Position numbers and translations under genes: made by a program. The notes beneath the pieces are model-generated. The model had not been told where the DNA came from. It did not search any database and saw only the letters and a program-made list of their open reading frames with translations. From a bacterium (GTDB lineage Bacteria > Margulisbacteria > Marinamargulisbacteria > JABGVJ01), in assembly GCA_018646105.1 (NCBI GenBank), contig JABGVJ010000020.1:1-43558 (forward strand): 43,558 nucleotides of DNA, written 5' to 3'. Below, in pieces: positions 8,253 to 16,008 of the stretch (position 1 is its first letter; every line of letters begins with the position of its first letter).

Positions 8253-8272
8253 AGTATGGTCTTTTCGGCGCT
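8241..8272 (+). repeat. Partial copy of the 4049-4201 tandem repeat junction
   Basis: TTGAAAGTATAGAGTATGG followed by TCTTTTCGGCGCT resembles the junction between the two 4-kb repeat copies (4113-4144). It spans the pth stop codon, and its edge leads into the -35 box of the next gene. Confidence 0.55.
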
Positions 8273-8300
8273 TGCTATGCCGGTTAATACCATTTATAAT
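8272..8300 (+). promoter_or_regulatory. Sigma-70-type promoter for the ArsR-like gene
   Basis: TTGCTA (8272-8277), 17-base spacer, TATAAT (8295-8300). The same TTGCTA-17-TATAAT arrangement precedes the TolC-like gene at 30764. The 5' leader would be about 28 bases and carries AAAGGA before the GTG. Confidence 0.65.
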
Positions 8301-8334
8301 TTTTAGATATTAACTTAAAGGAAGTGAATTAACA

Positions 8335-8676
8335 GTGAGTAACTTGGATCTAGATCAATATATTAAGTTTTTTAAAGCATTAGCTAGTGAAGAACGTTTA
8401 AAAATGTTGATTTTATTGATGGAAAACCAAGAGATGGTACCACAAAATATTGAAAAACATTTTTTTCTAGAGCAATCTACTACTTCACATCATTTGAATA
8501 CTTTAAGAAGAGCGGGTATTGCCAAAATAAGAAAAGAAGGTAGATTTATCTATTATGCGATTGATTATGATAATTTTAGAGATATGTTGGAAAAGTTTAA
8601 AAAAGATTTTTTAAGCAACAAAAAAAATAAATACATTTCAGAGTCTGATAATCCCGATAAAACAAATAGAGGTTAA
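8335..8676 (+). CDS. ArsR-family winged-helix regulator
   Basis: A 113-residue DNA-binding protein. LASEERLKMLILLMENQEMV, IEKHFFLEQSTTSHHLNTLR and GIAKIRKEGRFIYYAI form the ArsR winged helix with recognition helix TTSHHLNTL and beta wing. The metal-binding ELCVCDL motif of arsenic/cadmium sensors is absent, so it probably senses something other than a thiophilic metal or works as a plain repressor. The start is GTG with AAAGGA upstream. It heads a run of three small charged orphan genes that it may control. Confidence 0.88.
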   Translation: MSNLDLDQYIKFFKALASEERLKMLILLMENQEMVPQNIEKHFFLEQSTTSHHLNTLRRAGIAKIRKEGRFIYYAIDYDNFRDMLEKFKKDFLSNKKNKYISESDNPDKTNRG

Positions 8677-8701
8677 GAATACAAGATAAGGAGCGTTAAT
8701 A

Positions 8702-9034
8702 TTGACAGATAAAAAAGTCAGAGAATTAGAAACGCAAAAACAAAAAAGATTTTCGCTTTTAAAAAAGAAAGAAGCGGCTAAGGCTAAGAATACTTTTTTA
8801 TCTCCACATAAACGATTTCAAGAAATATTGAAAAACATTTTACCTCATATAGGTACAGATGAAGAAAAGGTTATTCAAGCGGAAGTTTTATTGGCTTTAA
8901 AATTAGAAGGTATTGTCGGTGAAAATCTAACAAAATCGGATACTAAACTAATTCGGATTATTAAAGAAACCATATTGGTGGACGCTAATAAAAAAGAAGA
9001 AGCGCTTTTAGTGGCGGAACGGTTGAGGAGATAA
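8702..9034 (+). CDS. Small basic orphan protein, 110 aa
   Basis: Not recognised. The TTG start is supported by AAGGAG at good spacing, 25 bases after the ArsR-like gene. The first 35 residues are strongly basic and helical (LETQKQKRFSLLKKKEAAKA); residues 40-110 look like a compact helical domain (FQEILKNILPHIGTDEEKVI, KSDTKLIRIIKETI). No signal peptide or membrane segment is seen. It is likely cotranscribed with 8335 and 9039; function unknown. Confidence 0.65.
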   Translation: MTDKKVRELETQKQKRFSLLKKKEAAKAKNTFLSPHKRFQEILKNILPHIGTDEEKVIQAEVLLALKLEGIVGENLTKSDTKLIRIIKETILVDANKKEEALLVAERLRR

Positions 9035-9038
9035 AATT

Positions 9039-9329
9039 ATGGTTGATATAGAAGGTGTACAATCAGAGTTTTTTAAAAACCAACGACCAAGTGAACAGCT
9101 TGCTGATATGACTCAGCAAGAAATAGAGCGTTTGCGTAAACAAGGCGTAGATGTACCTGATTTGAAGCTGGACGGTAAAAAAGCAGCTCATTTAGATGGT
9201 AAAAAGATCAAAGAAATTACTGTGGAGCAAGCGAAAATGAATGAAAATACCGTGGTTTCTACAGAAGGTGTCAAAGAAGAAACGTCTAGTGACCCTAAGC
9301 CATCAGGACATATTGATTTTCAAATTTAA
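9039..9329 (+). CDS. Small acidic orphan protein, 96 aa
   Basis: Not recognised. It begins four bases after the previous stop codon. The sequence is hydrophilic with a probable helix (PSEQLADMTQQEIERLRKQG), a duplicated LDGKK (LKLDGKKAAHLDGKKIKEIT) and a Ser/Glu/Pro-rich C-terminal tail, suggesting a partly disordered protein. It belongs with the small-gene run 8335-9702. Confidence 0.6.
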   Translation: MVDIEGVQSEFFKNQRPSEQLADMTQQEIERLRKQGVDVPDLKLDGKKAAHLDGKKIKEITVEQAKMNENTVVSTEGVKEETSSDPKPSGHIDFQI

Positions 9330-9354
9330 AAAATAATATTTAACAATTAATTTT

Positions 9355-9702
9355 ATGGAATATAACGCAATAAATCAATTTATTAAAGTTGAACAAATAA
9401 AAAATACAATTACTTTTAAACCTCAGGTTAAAGCAACTGTTCATTTTACCCAGCTTTTAAATCATGTTATTTCCAGAAACCAAATTGTGGCGGTAATAGC
9501 TAATGAAAAAACTGAAAAAGATAAGTTGAAAAAAGAAAAAGATGTTTTGGAAGATGGCAAGAGTCTAAAAGAAGAAGATGATGATGGGTTGACGGTATAT
9601 AAGACTGTGCAGAAAATAGAAGAACGTTTGACGCAGTTAGCTAGAGTTGAAAGACAATTTTATTTAGGGAGTCAAGTTACTCCTACTAAGCAAGATCATT
9701 AA
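9355..9702 (+). CDS. Small orphan protein with charged coiled centre, 115 aa
   Basis: Not recognised. N-terminal half looks beta-rich (FIKVEQIKNTITFKPQVKAT), the centre is a highly charged stretch (NEKTEKDKLKKEKDVLEDGK) and the end is helical (YKTVQKIEERLTQLARVERQ). It is the last of the three small genes after the ArsR-like regulator; its 3' end overlaps the convergent lpxC by 17 bases. Confidence 0.6.
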   Translation: MEYNAINQFIKVEQIKNTITFKPQVKATVHFTQLLNHVISRNQIVAVIANEKTEKDKLKKEKDVLEDGKSLKEEDDDGLTVYKTVQKIEERLTQLARVERQFYLGSQVTPTKQDH

Positions 9703-10507
9703 GTTTTTTTACCATTTGCATATTTAAGGCATGTCCGGATTTAATGCCAATAAAATGACCAATAACAGGTGTGGCTAAAAGAGATAAATCTCCGATAAGA
9801 TCTAAAATTTTGTGCCTTACGAGTTCGTCAGGATAGCGCAGTTTATTTAAATAACCATTATCTTTAATAACTAGAGCGTTATCTAAGCTACCTCCTTTAA
9901 TAAGTCCTTTTTGTTTGAGTGTTTCTATTTCCTGATAAAACCCATAAGTTCTGGCCGCAGCAATTTCTTTGCTGAATACGGATTCATTAATTTCAAAAGA
10001 ATGAATTTGAGTACCGATGAAAGAATCCGGATATTCAATAATAAAAGTAATTTTGTAAGTTTCTTCTGGTAAAACCATGAGGGATATATTGTTTTCTTGA
10101 ATTAAATAAGGTGTTTGAATTTTTAAAACTTTTTTTTCTGCTTTTAGTTTTTGAATACCGTTTTTTTGGATGATTTCTAGAAATGCTTTGCTGCTTCCAT
10201 CTTTAATTGGAAGTTCCGGAGCATTGATTTCTATACGTAAATTATCGATACCTAGTACGGAAAGAACAGCTAGAAAATGTTCAGGCGTAATTATCTGACA
10301 ATTGTTTTTCTGTAAAATTGTAGCTCTTTTGGTGGAATGGATAGAATTGATATTAACAGGTATTTGAGCCATTTTTTGATCCGTGCGGATAAAAGTAATA
10401 CCCGTGTTTTCAGGTGCGGGTAAAAGAGTCATACTTACTTTTTGACCTGAATGAAGGCCTATACCGGAAATATGACAAGGTTGTTTAATGGTTTTTTGAT
10501 ATAACAT
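9686..10507 (-). CDS. lpxC: UDP-3-O-acyl-N-acetylglucosamine deacetylase
   Basis: A 273-residue zinc deacetylase that commits UDP-3-O-acyl-GlcNAc to lipid A. ISGIGLHSGQKVSMTLLPAP is the N-terminal signature. EHFLAVLSVLGIDNL gives the first zinc His, VRHKILDLIGDLSLL gives the second His and Asp, and HALNMQMVKKL carries the catalytic His near the C-terminus. It is slightly short of the roughly 300-residue E. coli enzyme but has all parts. It is direct evidence for an outer membrane with lipid A. AAAGGA precedes the ATG. No other lpx gene is in the window. Confidence 0.96.
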   Translation of the reverse strand: MLYQKTIKQPCHISGIGLHSGQKVSMTLLPAPENTGITFIRTDQKMAQIPVNINSIHSTKRATILQKNNCQIITPEHFLAVLSVLGIDNLRIEINAPELPIKDGSSKAFLEIIQKNGIQKLKAEKKVLKIQTPYLIQENNISLMVLPEETYKITFIIEYPDSFIGTQIHSFEINESVFSKEIAAARTYGFYQEIETLKQKGLIKGGSLDNALVIKDNGYLNKLRYPDELVRHKILDLIGDLSLLATPVIGHFIGIKSGHALNMQMVKKLNDLA

Positions 10508-10583
10508 AATTAGATCCTTTAGGTTTAATTTTAACTAAATAATACAAATTTTTAAAGTAACTCTACTATTTATGGAAAAAAAT

Positions 10584-10604
10584 GTGCCCTCACCCGTTGA
10601 GAAG
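10584..10604 (+). repeat. Remnant of the intergenic repeat
   Basis: GTGCCCTCACCCGTTGAGAA matches the left end of the long-loop repeat copies (as at 25689) fused directly to loop sequence; the stem is missing. It looks like a deletion product. Confidence 0.5.
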
Positions 10605-10620
10605 ATATTTAATACGGTTT

Positions 10621-10650
10621 TTGATTTAGAAAAGAAATAGGTTATTATAT
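10621..10650 (+). promoter_or_regulatory. Probable promoter upstream of the Schlafen-like regulator
   Basis: TTGATT (10621-10626) followed 16-18 bases later by TATTAT/TTATAT (10643-10650). It gives a leader of roughly 70 bases that contains a short reading frame. Confidence 0.45.
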
Positions 10651-10665
10651 AGATATGTTTTGTTC

Positions 10666-10725
10666 ATGTTTAAATGGGGGAAAATCAAATGGGGATCATC
10701 ACCTAAAAAAGAGGAGCTATTCTAA
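10666..10725 (+). other. Possible 19-codon leader reading frame overlapping the next start codon
   Basis: ATG at 10666 opens MFKWGKIKWGSSPKKEELF, whose TAA overlaps the ATG of the next gene in TAATG. The peptide is basic and contains a repeated KWG. Another in-leader start (10689) is preceded by GGGGGAAAATCAA, as in the island genes, but stops after five codons. No strong ribosome-binding site precedes 10666; this may be chance. Confidence 0.25.
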
Positions 10726-11513
10726 TGGATTGGAATGATATTTTGGATTTGGTAACTAACGGGGAAAATAAAAAAGTAAAATTTATGGCTAGGGTTATGA
10801 ATGAAAATGAAATTGGTCCCATTATAGCTGCTATGTCGAATAATAAATTAGGTGGGTTAATCGTTATAGGGTTTGATTTGAAGAATTATCACCTAATAGG
10901 TAGTAATATCGATTTTAAATGGATTGAAGATAATGTTTTGGTTAATTGTTATCCTAGGGTGCATTTTGAAACAGATACGATTTTAAAAAATGAGAAAAAA
11001 ATATTAGTTTTAAAAATTTTCGCAGGTAATTCAACTCCTTATTTTTTTAAAAAGAAATGTTATGTTTGTGATGATAAATTTGGTAGATTAGCGTCGATTG
11101 AAGAAGAGAGTGAATTAAGAGATAGACAAAAAGTAGATCCGGGTTCAGAGGAAATTAGTCAGCATTCTTTTTTTACGAAGACAGAAAAAGAAGTTGTGCC
11201 TGAAACAAATGAAATAGTATTTAAAAAAATAGAGAATCCTGATTTGAATATCCTTAAATACAATAATAATAAGTTAAGTACAAATAAGGTTCCTACAGAA
11301 ATAGAACTGGATTTAAATGAGCGGCAACAAAAAGTTTTGGATTATTTAAAAACTAATTTTAAAATAACCAATAAACAATATCGAAATATGCATGAGGTAT
11401 CACACAAGACAGCTCATAAAGAATTGGCTGATTTAGTGAATAAAGGGCCTCTGGGGACAAAGGGCGCGGGCAGAAGTACTTGTTATGTTTTGAATAAGTC
11501 TACCTTGTTTTAA
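10725..11513 (+). CDS. Schlafen/AlbA_2-domain protein with C-terminal winged helix
   Basis: A 262-residue protein. Residues 10-125 match the divergent AlbA_2/Schlafen domain (GENKKVKFMARVMNENEIGP, AAMSNNKLGGLIVIGFD, TPYFFKKKCYVCDD), and residues 195-260 form a winged helix (ELDLNERQQKVLDYLKTNF, HKTAHKELADLVNKG, LGTKGAGRSTCYVL), the architecture of the RecG-like transcriptional regulators. The middle stretch is polar and variable. GAGGAG precedes the ATG. Members act as transcription regulators or nucleic-acid-binding defence proteins; which applies here is not visible. It stands alone between divergent lpxC and a convergent radical SAM gene. Confidence 0.78.
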   Translation: MDWNDILDLVTNGENKKVKFMARVMNENEIGPIIAAMSNNKLGGLIVIGFDLKNYHLIGSNIDFKWIEDNVLVNCYPRVHFETDTILKNEKKILVLKIFAGNSTPYFFKKKCYVCDDKFGRLASIEEESELRDRQKVDPGSEEISQHSFFTKTEKEVVPETNEIVFKKIENPDLNILKYNNNKLSTNKVPTEIELDLNERQQKVLDYLKTNFKITNKQYRNMHEVSHKTAHKELADLVNKGPLGTKGAGRSTCYVLNKSTLF

Positions 11514-11528
11514 AAGACTGTCGTAAAA

Positions 11529-12680
11529 CTACTCGATTTTTAATTGTTGATATAATTCCCAGTTTGGTTGAGAGACTAGTTGTGGGAATCTTTGAGCGAG
11601 AGATTGGACTAGTAAGAAATCGTTTTCTTGAATTGATTTAGGATAAAAGCCAAACACTTTTTGCCACATATCCCAGCGTTCCATACATAAATAGATCCAA
11701 ATAGGGTTTTTAGGTGCAATTTTGGCCTCTTGTTTTCTTATTTCCTGATACAAGTGCTGATACATTTTGACGCGTAATGGTTTTACATAACGCATTTTAC
11801 GATCATTGCCGGTAATCATTTCCGGGGTGGTGATTTTGGTGGTGGGAAAGTTTGCCTCAATGGTTTTTTTCATTTCTGGGTTAAAGCGTAAACTTCCAAT
11901 AGATATCCAACTGATGTTTTGAGGCGAGACTGCTTGAAAAATAGCTTTCACTAAGCGGCTATAAGCTGTTTCCCAGCCTTTAAAATAAAGCATAGGATCA
12001 AAATGTAAACCAATGAGATAACCGGCTTTAATAACTTTTTGCATAGCTTGAAGACGTTTTTTTAAAGAGGCGGTACCATGTTCTTCTTGTTTTATAATGC
12101 AATCCGGACTGACGGTCCAGGAAACTATGGTTTTTTGTTGGTGATTTAAATCCAAAATCTCATCTACGCAATCAGATTTAGTACGTAACTCAAATAAAAC
12201 GTTAGGGAAATTTTTGATGCCTTCAATAAGCTCGTTAGTTTGTTTGGTGATGGGATTGAAAACCAAACTATCTCCTAATTCCCAGTTTCCTATGCGATAT
12301 AAATACCAAGAGTTTTGGCTAACTTTAGATTGGATTTCCGCTAGAATTGCTTTGGTATCTGTAATTAAGGTGGTGGTGGTATTGGTAAGATAATTTTGTA
12401 AAAAGCAATAAGAACAATCAAAAGGACAGTTGCTAATACTATGAATGACATGAAAATGACAACATAAATAACGTTCATCTAAAGAAGCACATTGATTAAA
12501 CACTTCTCCTTTTTTTGAAGCTAAATAAAGAGTTTTTTTTCCTTGTCTATAATCAGCAAGCGCAGGTGCTTTAGTGCATTTTTTTAAATTTAAGTGATGT
12601 TTTTTTAGTTCAGTGACTGAAGCGCTTTTTTGTTGGCTTTGATCAACGATTAAGTTTTGTAAATTTTTATTACTATTCAT
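11529..12680 (-). CDS. Radical SAM protein of the spore photoproduct lyase (SPL) family
   Basis: A 383-residue SPL-like enzyme. The radical SAM cluster motif is ISNCPFDCSYCFLQNYL (CX3CX2C) at about residue 84; before it lies CCHFHVIHS, and later IVSWTVSPDCII, GYLIGLHFDPMLYFKGWETA and SIGSLRFNPEMKKTIEANFP are typical of the SPL clade. SPL reverses spore photoproduct in sporulating Firmicutes; homologues in non-spore-formers are of unproven substrate. It overlaps the ParB-like gene by four bases (ATGA), so both are translated together, suggesting joint action on DNA. Confidence 0.87.
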   Translation of the reverse strand: MNSNKNLQNLIVDQSQQKSASVTELKKHHLNLKKCTKAPALADYRQGKKTLYLASKKGEVFNQCASLDERYLCCHFHVIHSISNCPFDCSYCFLQNYLTNTTTTLITDTKAILAEIQSKVSQNSWYLYRIGNWELGDSLVFNPITKQTNELIEGIKNFPNVLFELRTKSDCVDEILDLNHQQKTIVSWTVSPDCIIKQEEHGTASLKKRLQAMQKVIKAGYLIGLHFDPMLYFKGWETAYSRLVKAIFQAVSPQNISWISIGSLRFNPEMKKTIEANFPTTKITTPEMITGNDRKMRYVKPLRVKMYQHLYQEIRKQEAKIAPKNPIWIYLCMERWDMWQKVFGFYPKSIQENDFLLVQSLAQRFPQLVSQPNWELYQQLKIE

Positions 12681-13591
12681 AACTTGTTTAGTATTTGGCC
12701 AAGTTTAGTTTGGTTTTTTTTAGCTTGTAAATATTTTAGAATGGCCTGGAGTTGGTTTGTTTCGGTTAGGTTTATTTGTATAGTTATAGCTTTGTTTTCC
12801 AGGGTTTGGTCCCAGGTCAGATTTAAATTTGAGGGAAGCTGCATAGTTTCTTTTATTTTATTTAGTTTGGCATTGGTTTGGGTGAGGATGGGGAATCTGA
12901 GCTGTTTGATATAGGTTCTTAATTGTGTTGTTTTTTCATGATTACTAAGATTAGAAGACATGATTTGTTTTAGTTCTGGTTTATTTAATAAAGTGTTTAA
13001 AGTTATGTTTTGTCCTCTTAAATAATCATTGATATTTTCCACAAGTTCTAAAATGATCGAAAGAGTAAGGTTGATGTTTGATTTCCAGGATAAGATTGTA
13101 AGCAGTAAATTTTGAGGTAAGTTAAACAAATGAATACATTGTTTGAGTGACAGTTGTTTTTCCGCGCAAAATTGGAGTGCTTGAAGGGGTAAATTGCTTA
13201 TTTTGAGATATTTGGGAAGCATAACTTTATGATTATCAAGATCAAGGGCGGACAGAAAATAGGATTGGATGGTTTTTTTAGGGATTTTGAGTTCCTGTAG
13301 TTTTTTAATAAAGTATATTTTGCTAGCCAGTGATTGAGTGATTTTAGTTTTGTTTGCTTGTAAAATCATATCTAGGACTTTTTCTAAATCAGTACAGGTA
13401 TGGTAAGGAGTGTCTTTTGAGGCATATTTTATTCTTTGAAACCCGTCAGCGAGGTGAAGAATATTATGTGCATCTTTATAAAGAAGTATAGGGGTGTGGA
13501 TACCGTGTTTTTCGAATGAATTTTCTAGGTTTTGTTTGGACGCATAAAGATATAAATTGTTAAACAATATAGTTTTTAGTTTTTTGATCAT
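12677..13591 (-). CDS. ParB-like nuclease-domain protein paired with SPL
   Basis: A 304-residue protein. The N-terminal 80 residues fit a ParB/sulfiredoxin-type fold: FEKHGIHTPILLYKDAHNIL then HLADGFQRIKYA, the DGFhR signature. The remainder is helical (repeated Leu-rich hairpins around residues 120-230) and ends in a basic tail. The frame runs 25 codons further upstream, but I chose ATG at 13591 because it lies one base after the amn stop codon and avoids a 74-base overlap. It overlaps the SPL gene by four bases. Typical chromosome-segregation features (parA neighbour) are missing, so a DNA-repair or regulatory role with SPL is more likely. Confidence 0.65.
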   Translation of the reverse strand: MIKKLKTILFNNLYLYASKQNLENSFEKHGIHTPILLYKDAHNILHLADGFQRIKYASKDTPYHTCTDLEKVLDMILQANKTKITQSLASKIYFIKKLQELKIPKKTIQSYFLSALDLDNHKVMLPKYLKISNLPLQALQFCAEKQLSLKQCIHLFNLPQNLLLTILSWKSNINLTLSIILELVENINDYLRGQNITLNTLLNKPELKQIMSSNLSNHEKTTQLRTYIKQLRFPILTQTNAKLNKIKETMQLPSNLNLTWDQTLENKAITIQINLTETNQLQAILKYLQAKKNQTKLGQILNKL

Positions 13592-13592
13592 T

Positions 13593-14393
13593 TTAAAAAT
13601 AACTGTATCCTTGAGCTGTTCTAGTGCTATCGTTGTTTTTAATGTTTTGGAGAATAGAAATACCAATATCTACATGTTTTTGTGTATGTTCTCTAAATAT
13701 TTTTTTTGCGCTTTCATCAGTTTTAATGCCTTCTTGTTTTAAGGGTGAATCTGAAATAAGCATTAAGGCACCGACGGGTATTTTTTTGGCATAACCAGCT
13801 GTAAAAAGAGTAGCGCATTCCATATCAATAGCTTGTACTCTTTCTTCTTTTAAATTTTTAATGAATTCATCGTCAAATTCCCAAAAACGAATATTGGTAG
13901 TATGAATAACACCGGAATAATAGGTGAGATGCCTTCTTTCAAGTTCTTCGGCTACGAAACGTTGGATATAAAATGAAGATAATGAAGGTATTTGAGGTGG
14001 CATATAATAATCTGAAGTGCCCTCCCCTCTAACCGCGGCTACAGGATTGAAAAAATCACCTACTTTATATTTTCTACGGAGTCCGCCGCACATGCCTAAG
14101 ATAAGTACGCCTTTGGGTTTAACGAAACTTAAAAGATCTATAATAAGGGCTGCTACGGGTGATCCAACGCCAAAATTAATGGCGGAAATATTGAGTTTGT
14201 CTGAATGTACGGTTTCCATAACCGTACCATGGGTTTGGGAACCTTCTGAAATATTTTTGAAATGTTCCATGTAATGTGGGAAATTTATTAAAAGAATATA
14301 GGGTTTGAAATCAGAAATACTACTACCTGTATATCTTTTGAGTGTGCTAAGCCCTATTTCTTCCTGATATTTATTAATTGGTTCTTTATGCAT
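13593..14393 (-). CDS. amn: AMP nucleosidase / nucleoside phosphorylase-family protein
   Basis: A 266-residue member of the PNP/UDP family. YILLINFPHYMEHF, INFGVGSPVAALIIDLLSFV, LGMCGGLRRKYKVGD, VRGEGTSDYYMPPQIPSL and AIDMECATLFTAGYAKKIP follow closely the short AMP nucleosidases known from Bacteroidetes, which hydrolyse AMP to adenine and ribose 5-phosphate. MEC in AIDMEC is the ribose-binding Met-Glu, and SDSPLK gives the catalytic Asp. AAGGAG precedes the ATG. It is first of a three-gene minus-strand run (amn, ParB-like, SPL). Confidence 0.85.
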   Translation of the reverse strand: MHKEPINKYQEEIGLSTLKRYTGSSISDFKPYILLINFPHYMEHFKNISEGSQTHGTVMETVHSDKLNISAINFGVGSPVAALIIDLLSFVKPKGVLILGMCGGLRRKYKVGDFFNPVAAVRGEGTSDYYMPPQIPSLSSFYIQRFVAEELERRHLTYYSGVIHTTNIRFWEFDDEFIKNLKEERVQAIDMECATLFTAGYAKKIPVGALMLISDSPLKQEGIKTDESAKKIFREHTQKHVDIGISILQNIKNNDSTRTAQGYSYF

Positions 14394-14412
14394 TTTTTTT
14401 TCTCCTTATGCT

Positions 14413-15855
14413 TTAAAAATTTCTAGTTCCAAATACGAGTGCTGTGTAAGTATAAATATCGGCTGTACCATCTTGCCAACAAGTTTGTGGTAAACCTGAT
14501 TTGTGTTCGCAAAGACTGTTCATCATTTGCGATCTGTCCCAATTTTGTTCTGGTGCGACCTGAGGCAAATAAGTTCCTCCCTGAGCATTGAGCTGGATGA
14601 AAACGCCATGTTTTCCAGGAATAATTTCTAAAGGGTCGCTAATTTTTTTACGCGCAGAAAGGATAGATATTTCGATGTCTAATTTTGTAACTTCTTCCTG
14701 GGTTAAAGGATTAAATCTAGGATCTTCAAAAGCTGATGATAGTGCCATTTGAGATACTAATTCATAAAGTGGCTGGGTTGGTTCAAAATTGCCGATACAG
14801 CCTCTGAGCTGCCCTTGTTTTTTGAGCGTAACAAAAACGCCGTAAGTAGTTTTTAAGGCGGGTGAGATCTGAAAATTTTTGAAATCTATTTTTTGATCTA
14901 AGAAATGTTTTTGTAAAGTTTCTTTTACTATGTTTAAAAGAGTTTGTTTGTCTGACTTATTTAAATATGGCGTATCGTAAAATTTTTCTTCAGCATCACT
15001 ATAATAAACTAAAGCCCCGTAACCAACGACTTGTGATTTGTCCCCAAAAGGAAAATCGCCGGAATTGCTATAATGTAAGAGTTCTGCTTGATGAAGATTA
15101 AGTTTTTGTGCTAAATATAAGCCGCTTAAAATAGCATTTTCGCCACAAGCAAAACAAGGACAGTTTGGAGGGGGATTTTGGCCTAGGTCTTGAAGTTTGG
15201 TTTTGAAGATATCTGGGTCACCTGAAAGTGCTGCTTTAATCGTTTCTTGATCAACTTTGATCGCATCCTCATATGTTGGGTAATGAGAAAAATCAGAAGA
15301 AATGATGATAAGATCGTCTGGAGTGATAACTTTATAAAGATAGTCAGCTAAGCTTTCCGCTTCTTGTGCGCTACTGAGTAGACAAGGGATGATTTGGATA
15401 TTATCGGGAAATATATATTTGATAAAAGGAAGTTGCATTTCCAGACTATTTTCATTTTGATGTGCTGTAGGAACAAAAGTAAATTGTGGGTCAATTTTTA
15501 ATAAATAATTTACGATATCTTGATTTACTTTGATATTGCCTAGCGGGGTTTCATATTGCTGGTAATTACCAATAGAAACACCGGGGAAACCCATGAAATG
15601 CGAAATACCAATCAGGAAAATGTTGCGATATTGATGTGTAGCAGCAGCTTTATATGCATAAGCTGCGGTAGGTCCGCCAAAAGCAAGTCCGGGATGCGGA
15701 ACTACAATCATTCTGGGTTTAGACGTTTCTTTTAAAGCAGGTACTTGGTCTAGGTGTTTTTGCAAAGTATTAGCCAATTCCTGAGCATCGGCAGAATACC
15801 AGGATCCTGCTTTGGCTGGTTTGCGAATATTTAATTGGTTATGATTAAAAAACAT
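14413..15855 (-). CDS. MEMO1-AMMECR1 fusion (AmmeMemoRadiSam system proteins B and A)
   Basis: A 480-residue two-domain protein. Residues 1-275 are the MEMO (system protein B) domain, with AGSWYSADAQELANTL, VVPHPGLAFGGPTAAYAYKA, GISHFMGFPG, HQNENSLEMQLPFI and SSDFSHY carrying the putative metal-site His residues. Residues 290-480 are AMMECR1 (system protein A), with the signature QLRGCIGNFEPTQPLYELVS and FEDPRFNPLT. The third partner, a radical SAM enzyme, is not adjacent. The pathway is predicted to modify an unknown protein or metabolite. I chose ATG at 15855, with AGGAG seven bases upstream; the frame extends 15 codons further but only into an intergenic repeat. Confidence 0.9.
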   Translation of the reverse strand: MFFNHNQLNIRKPAKAGSWYSADAQELANTLQKHLDQVPALKETSKPRMIVVPHPGLAFGGPTAAYAYKAAATHQYRNIFLIGISHFMGFPGVSIGNYQQYETPLGNIKVNQDIVNYLLKIDPQFTFVPTAHQNENSLEMQLPFIKYIFPDNIQIIPCLLSSAQEAESLADYLYKVITPDDLIIISSDFSHYPTYEDAIKVDQETIKAALSGDPDIFKTKLQDLGQNPPPNCPCFACGENAILSGLYLAQKLNLHQAELLHYSNSGDFPFGDKSQVVGYGALVYYSDAEEKFYDTPYLNKSDKQTLLNIVKETLQKHFLDQKIDFKNFQISPALKTTYGVFVTLKKQGQLRGCIGNFEPTQPLYELVSQMALSSAFEDPRFNPLTQEEVTKLDIEISILSARKKISDPLEIIPGKHGVFIQLNAQGGTYLPQVAPEQNWDRSQMMNSLCEHKSGLPQTCWQDGTADIYTYTALVFGTRNF

Positions 15856-15874
15856 CTGATTAGCTCCTATTTTA

Positions 15875-15954
15875 GGCCTCACCCCTCCTACGCTTTTCAA
15901 GCTTCTGAGGGCAGGCCCTCCCCCTCTCCATAAATGTAGAGGGGCTTAAGTTAC
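15875..15954 (+). repeat. Intergenic palindromic repeat copy 3 with an insertion
   Basis: GGCCTCACCCCTCC, then about 30 inserted bases including the near-palindrome CTTTTCAAGCTTCTGAG, then CCCCCTCTCCATAAATGTAG and AGGGGCTTAAGTTAC. The same right-hand tail CTTAAGTTAC occurs in copy 5 (17818). Confidence 0.8.
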
Positions 15955-16008
15955 TTTTTATTTTATATATTAATTCTAGCATAGGAATTTTTCTGCTAAA
16001 ATGTTTTT

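Noticed and set aside
13592-13666. Upstream extension of the ParB-like protein
   Set aside because: It would overlap amn by 74 bases, while an ATG one base after the amn stop codon gives a normal operon junction.
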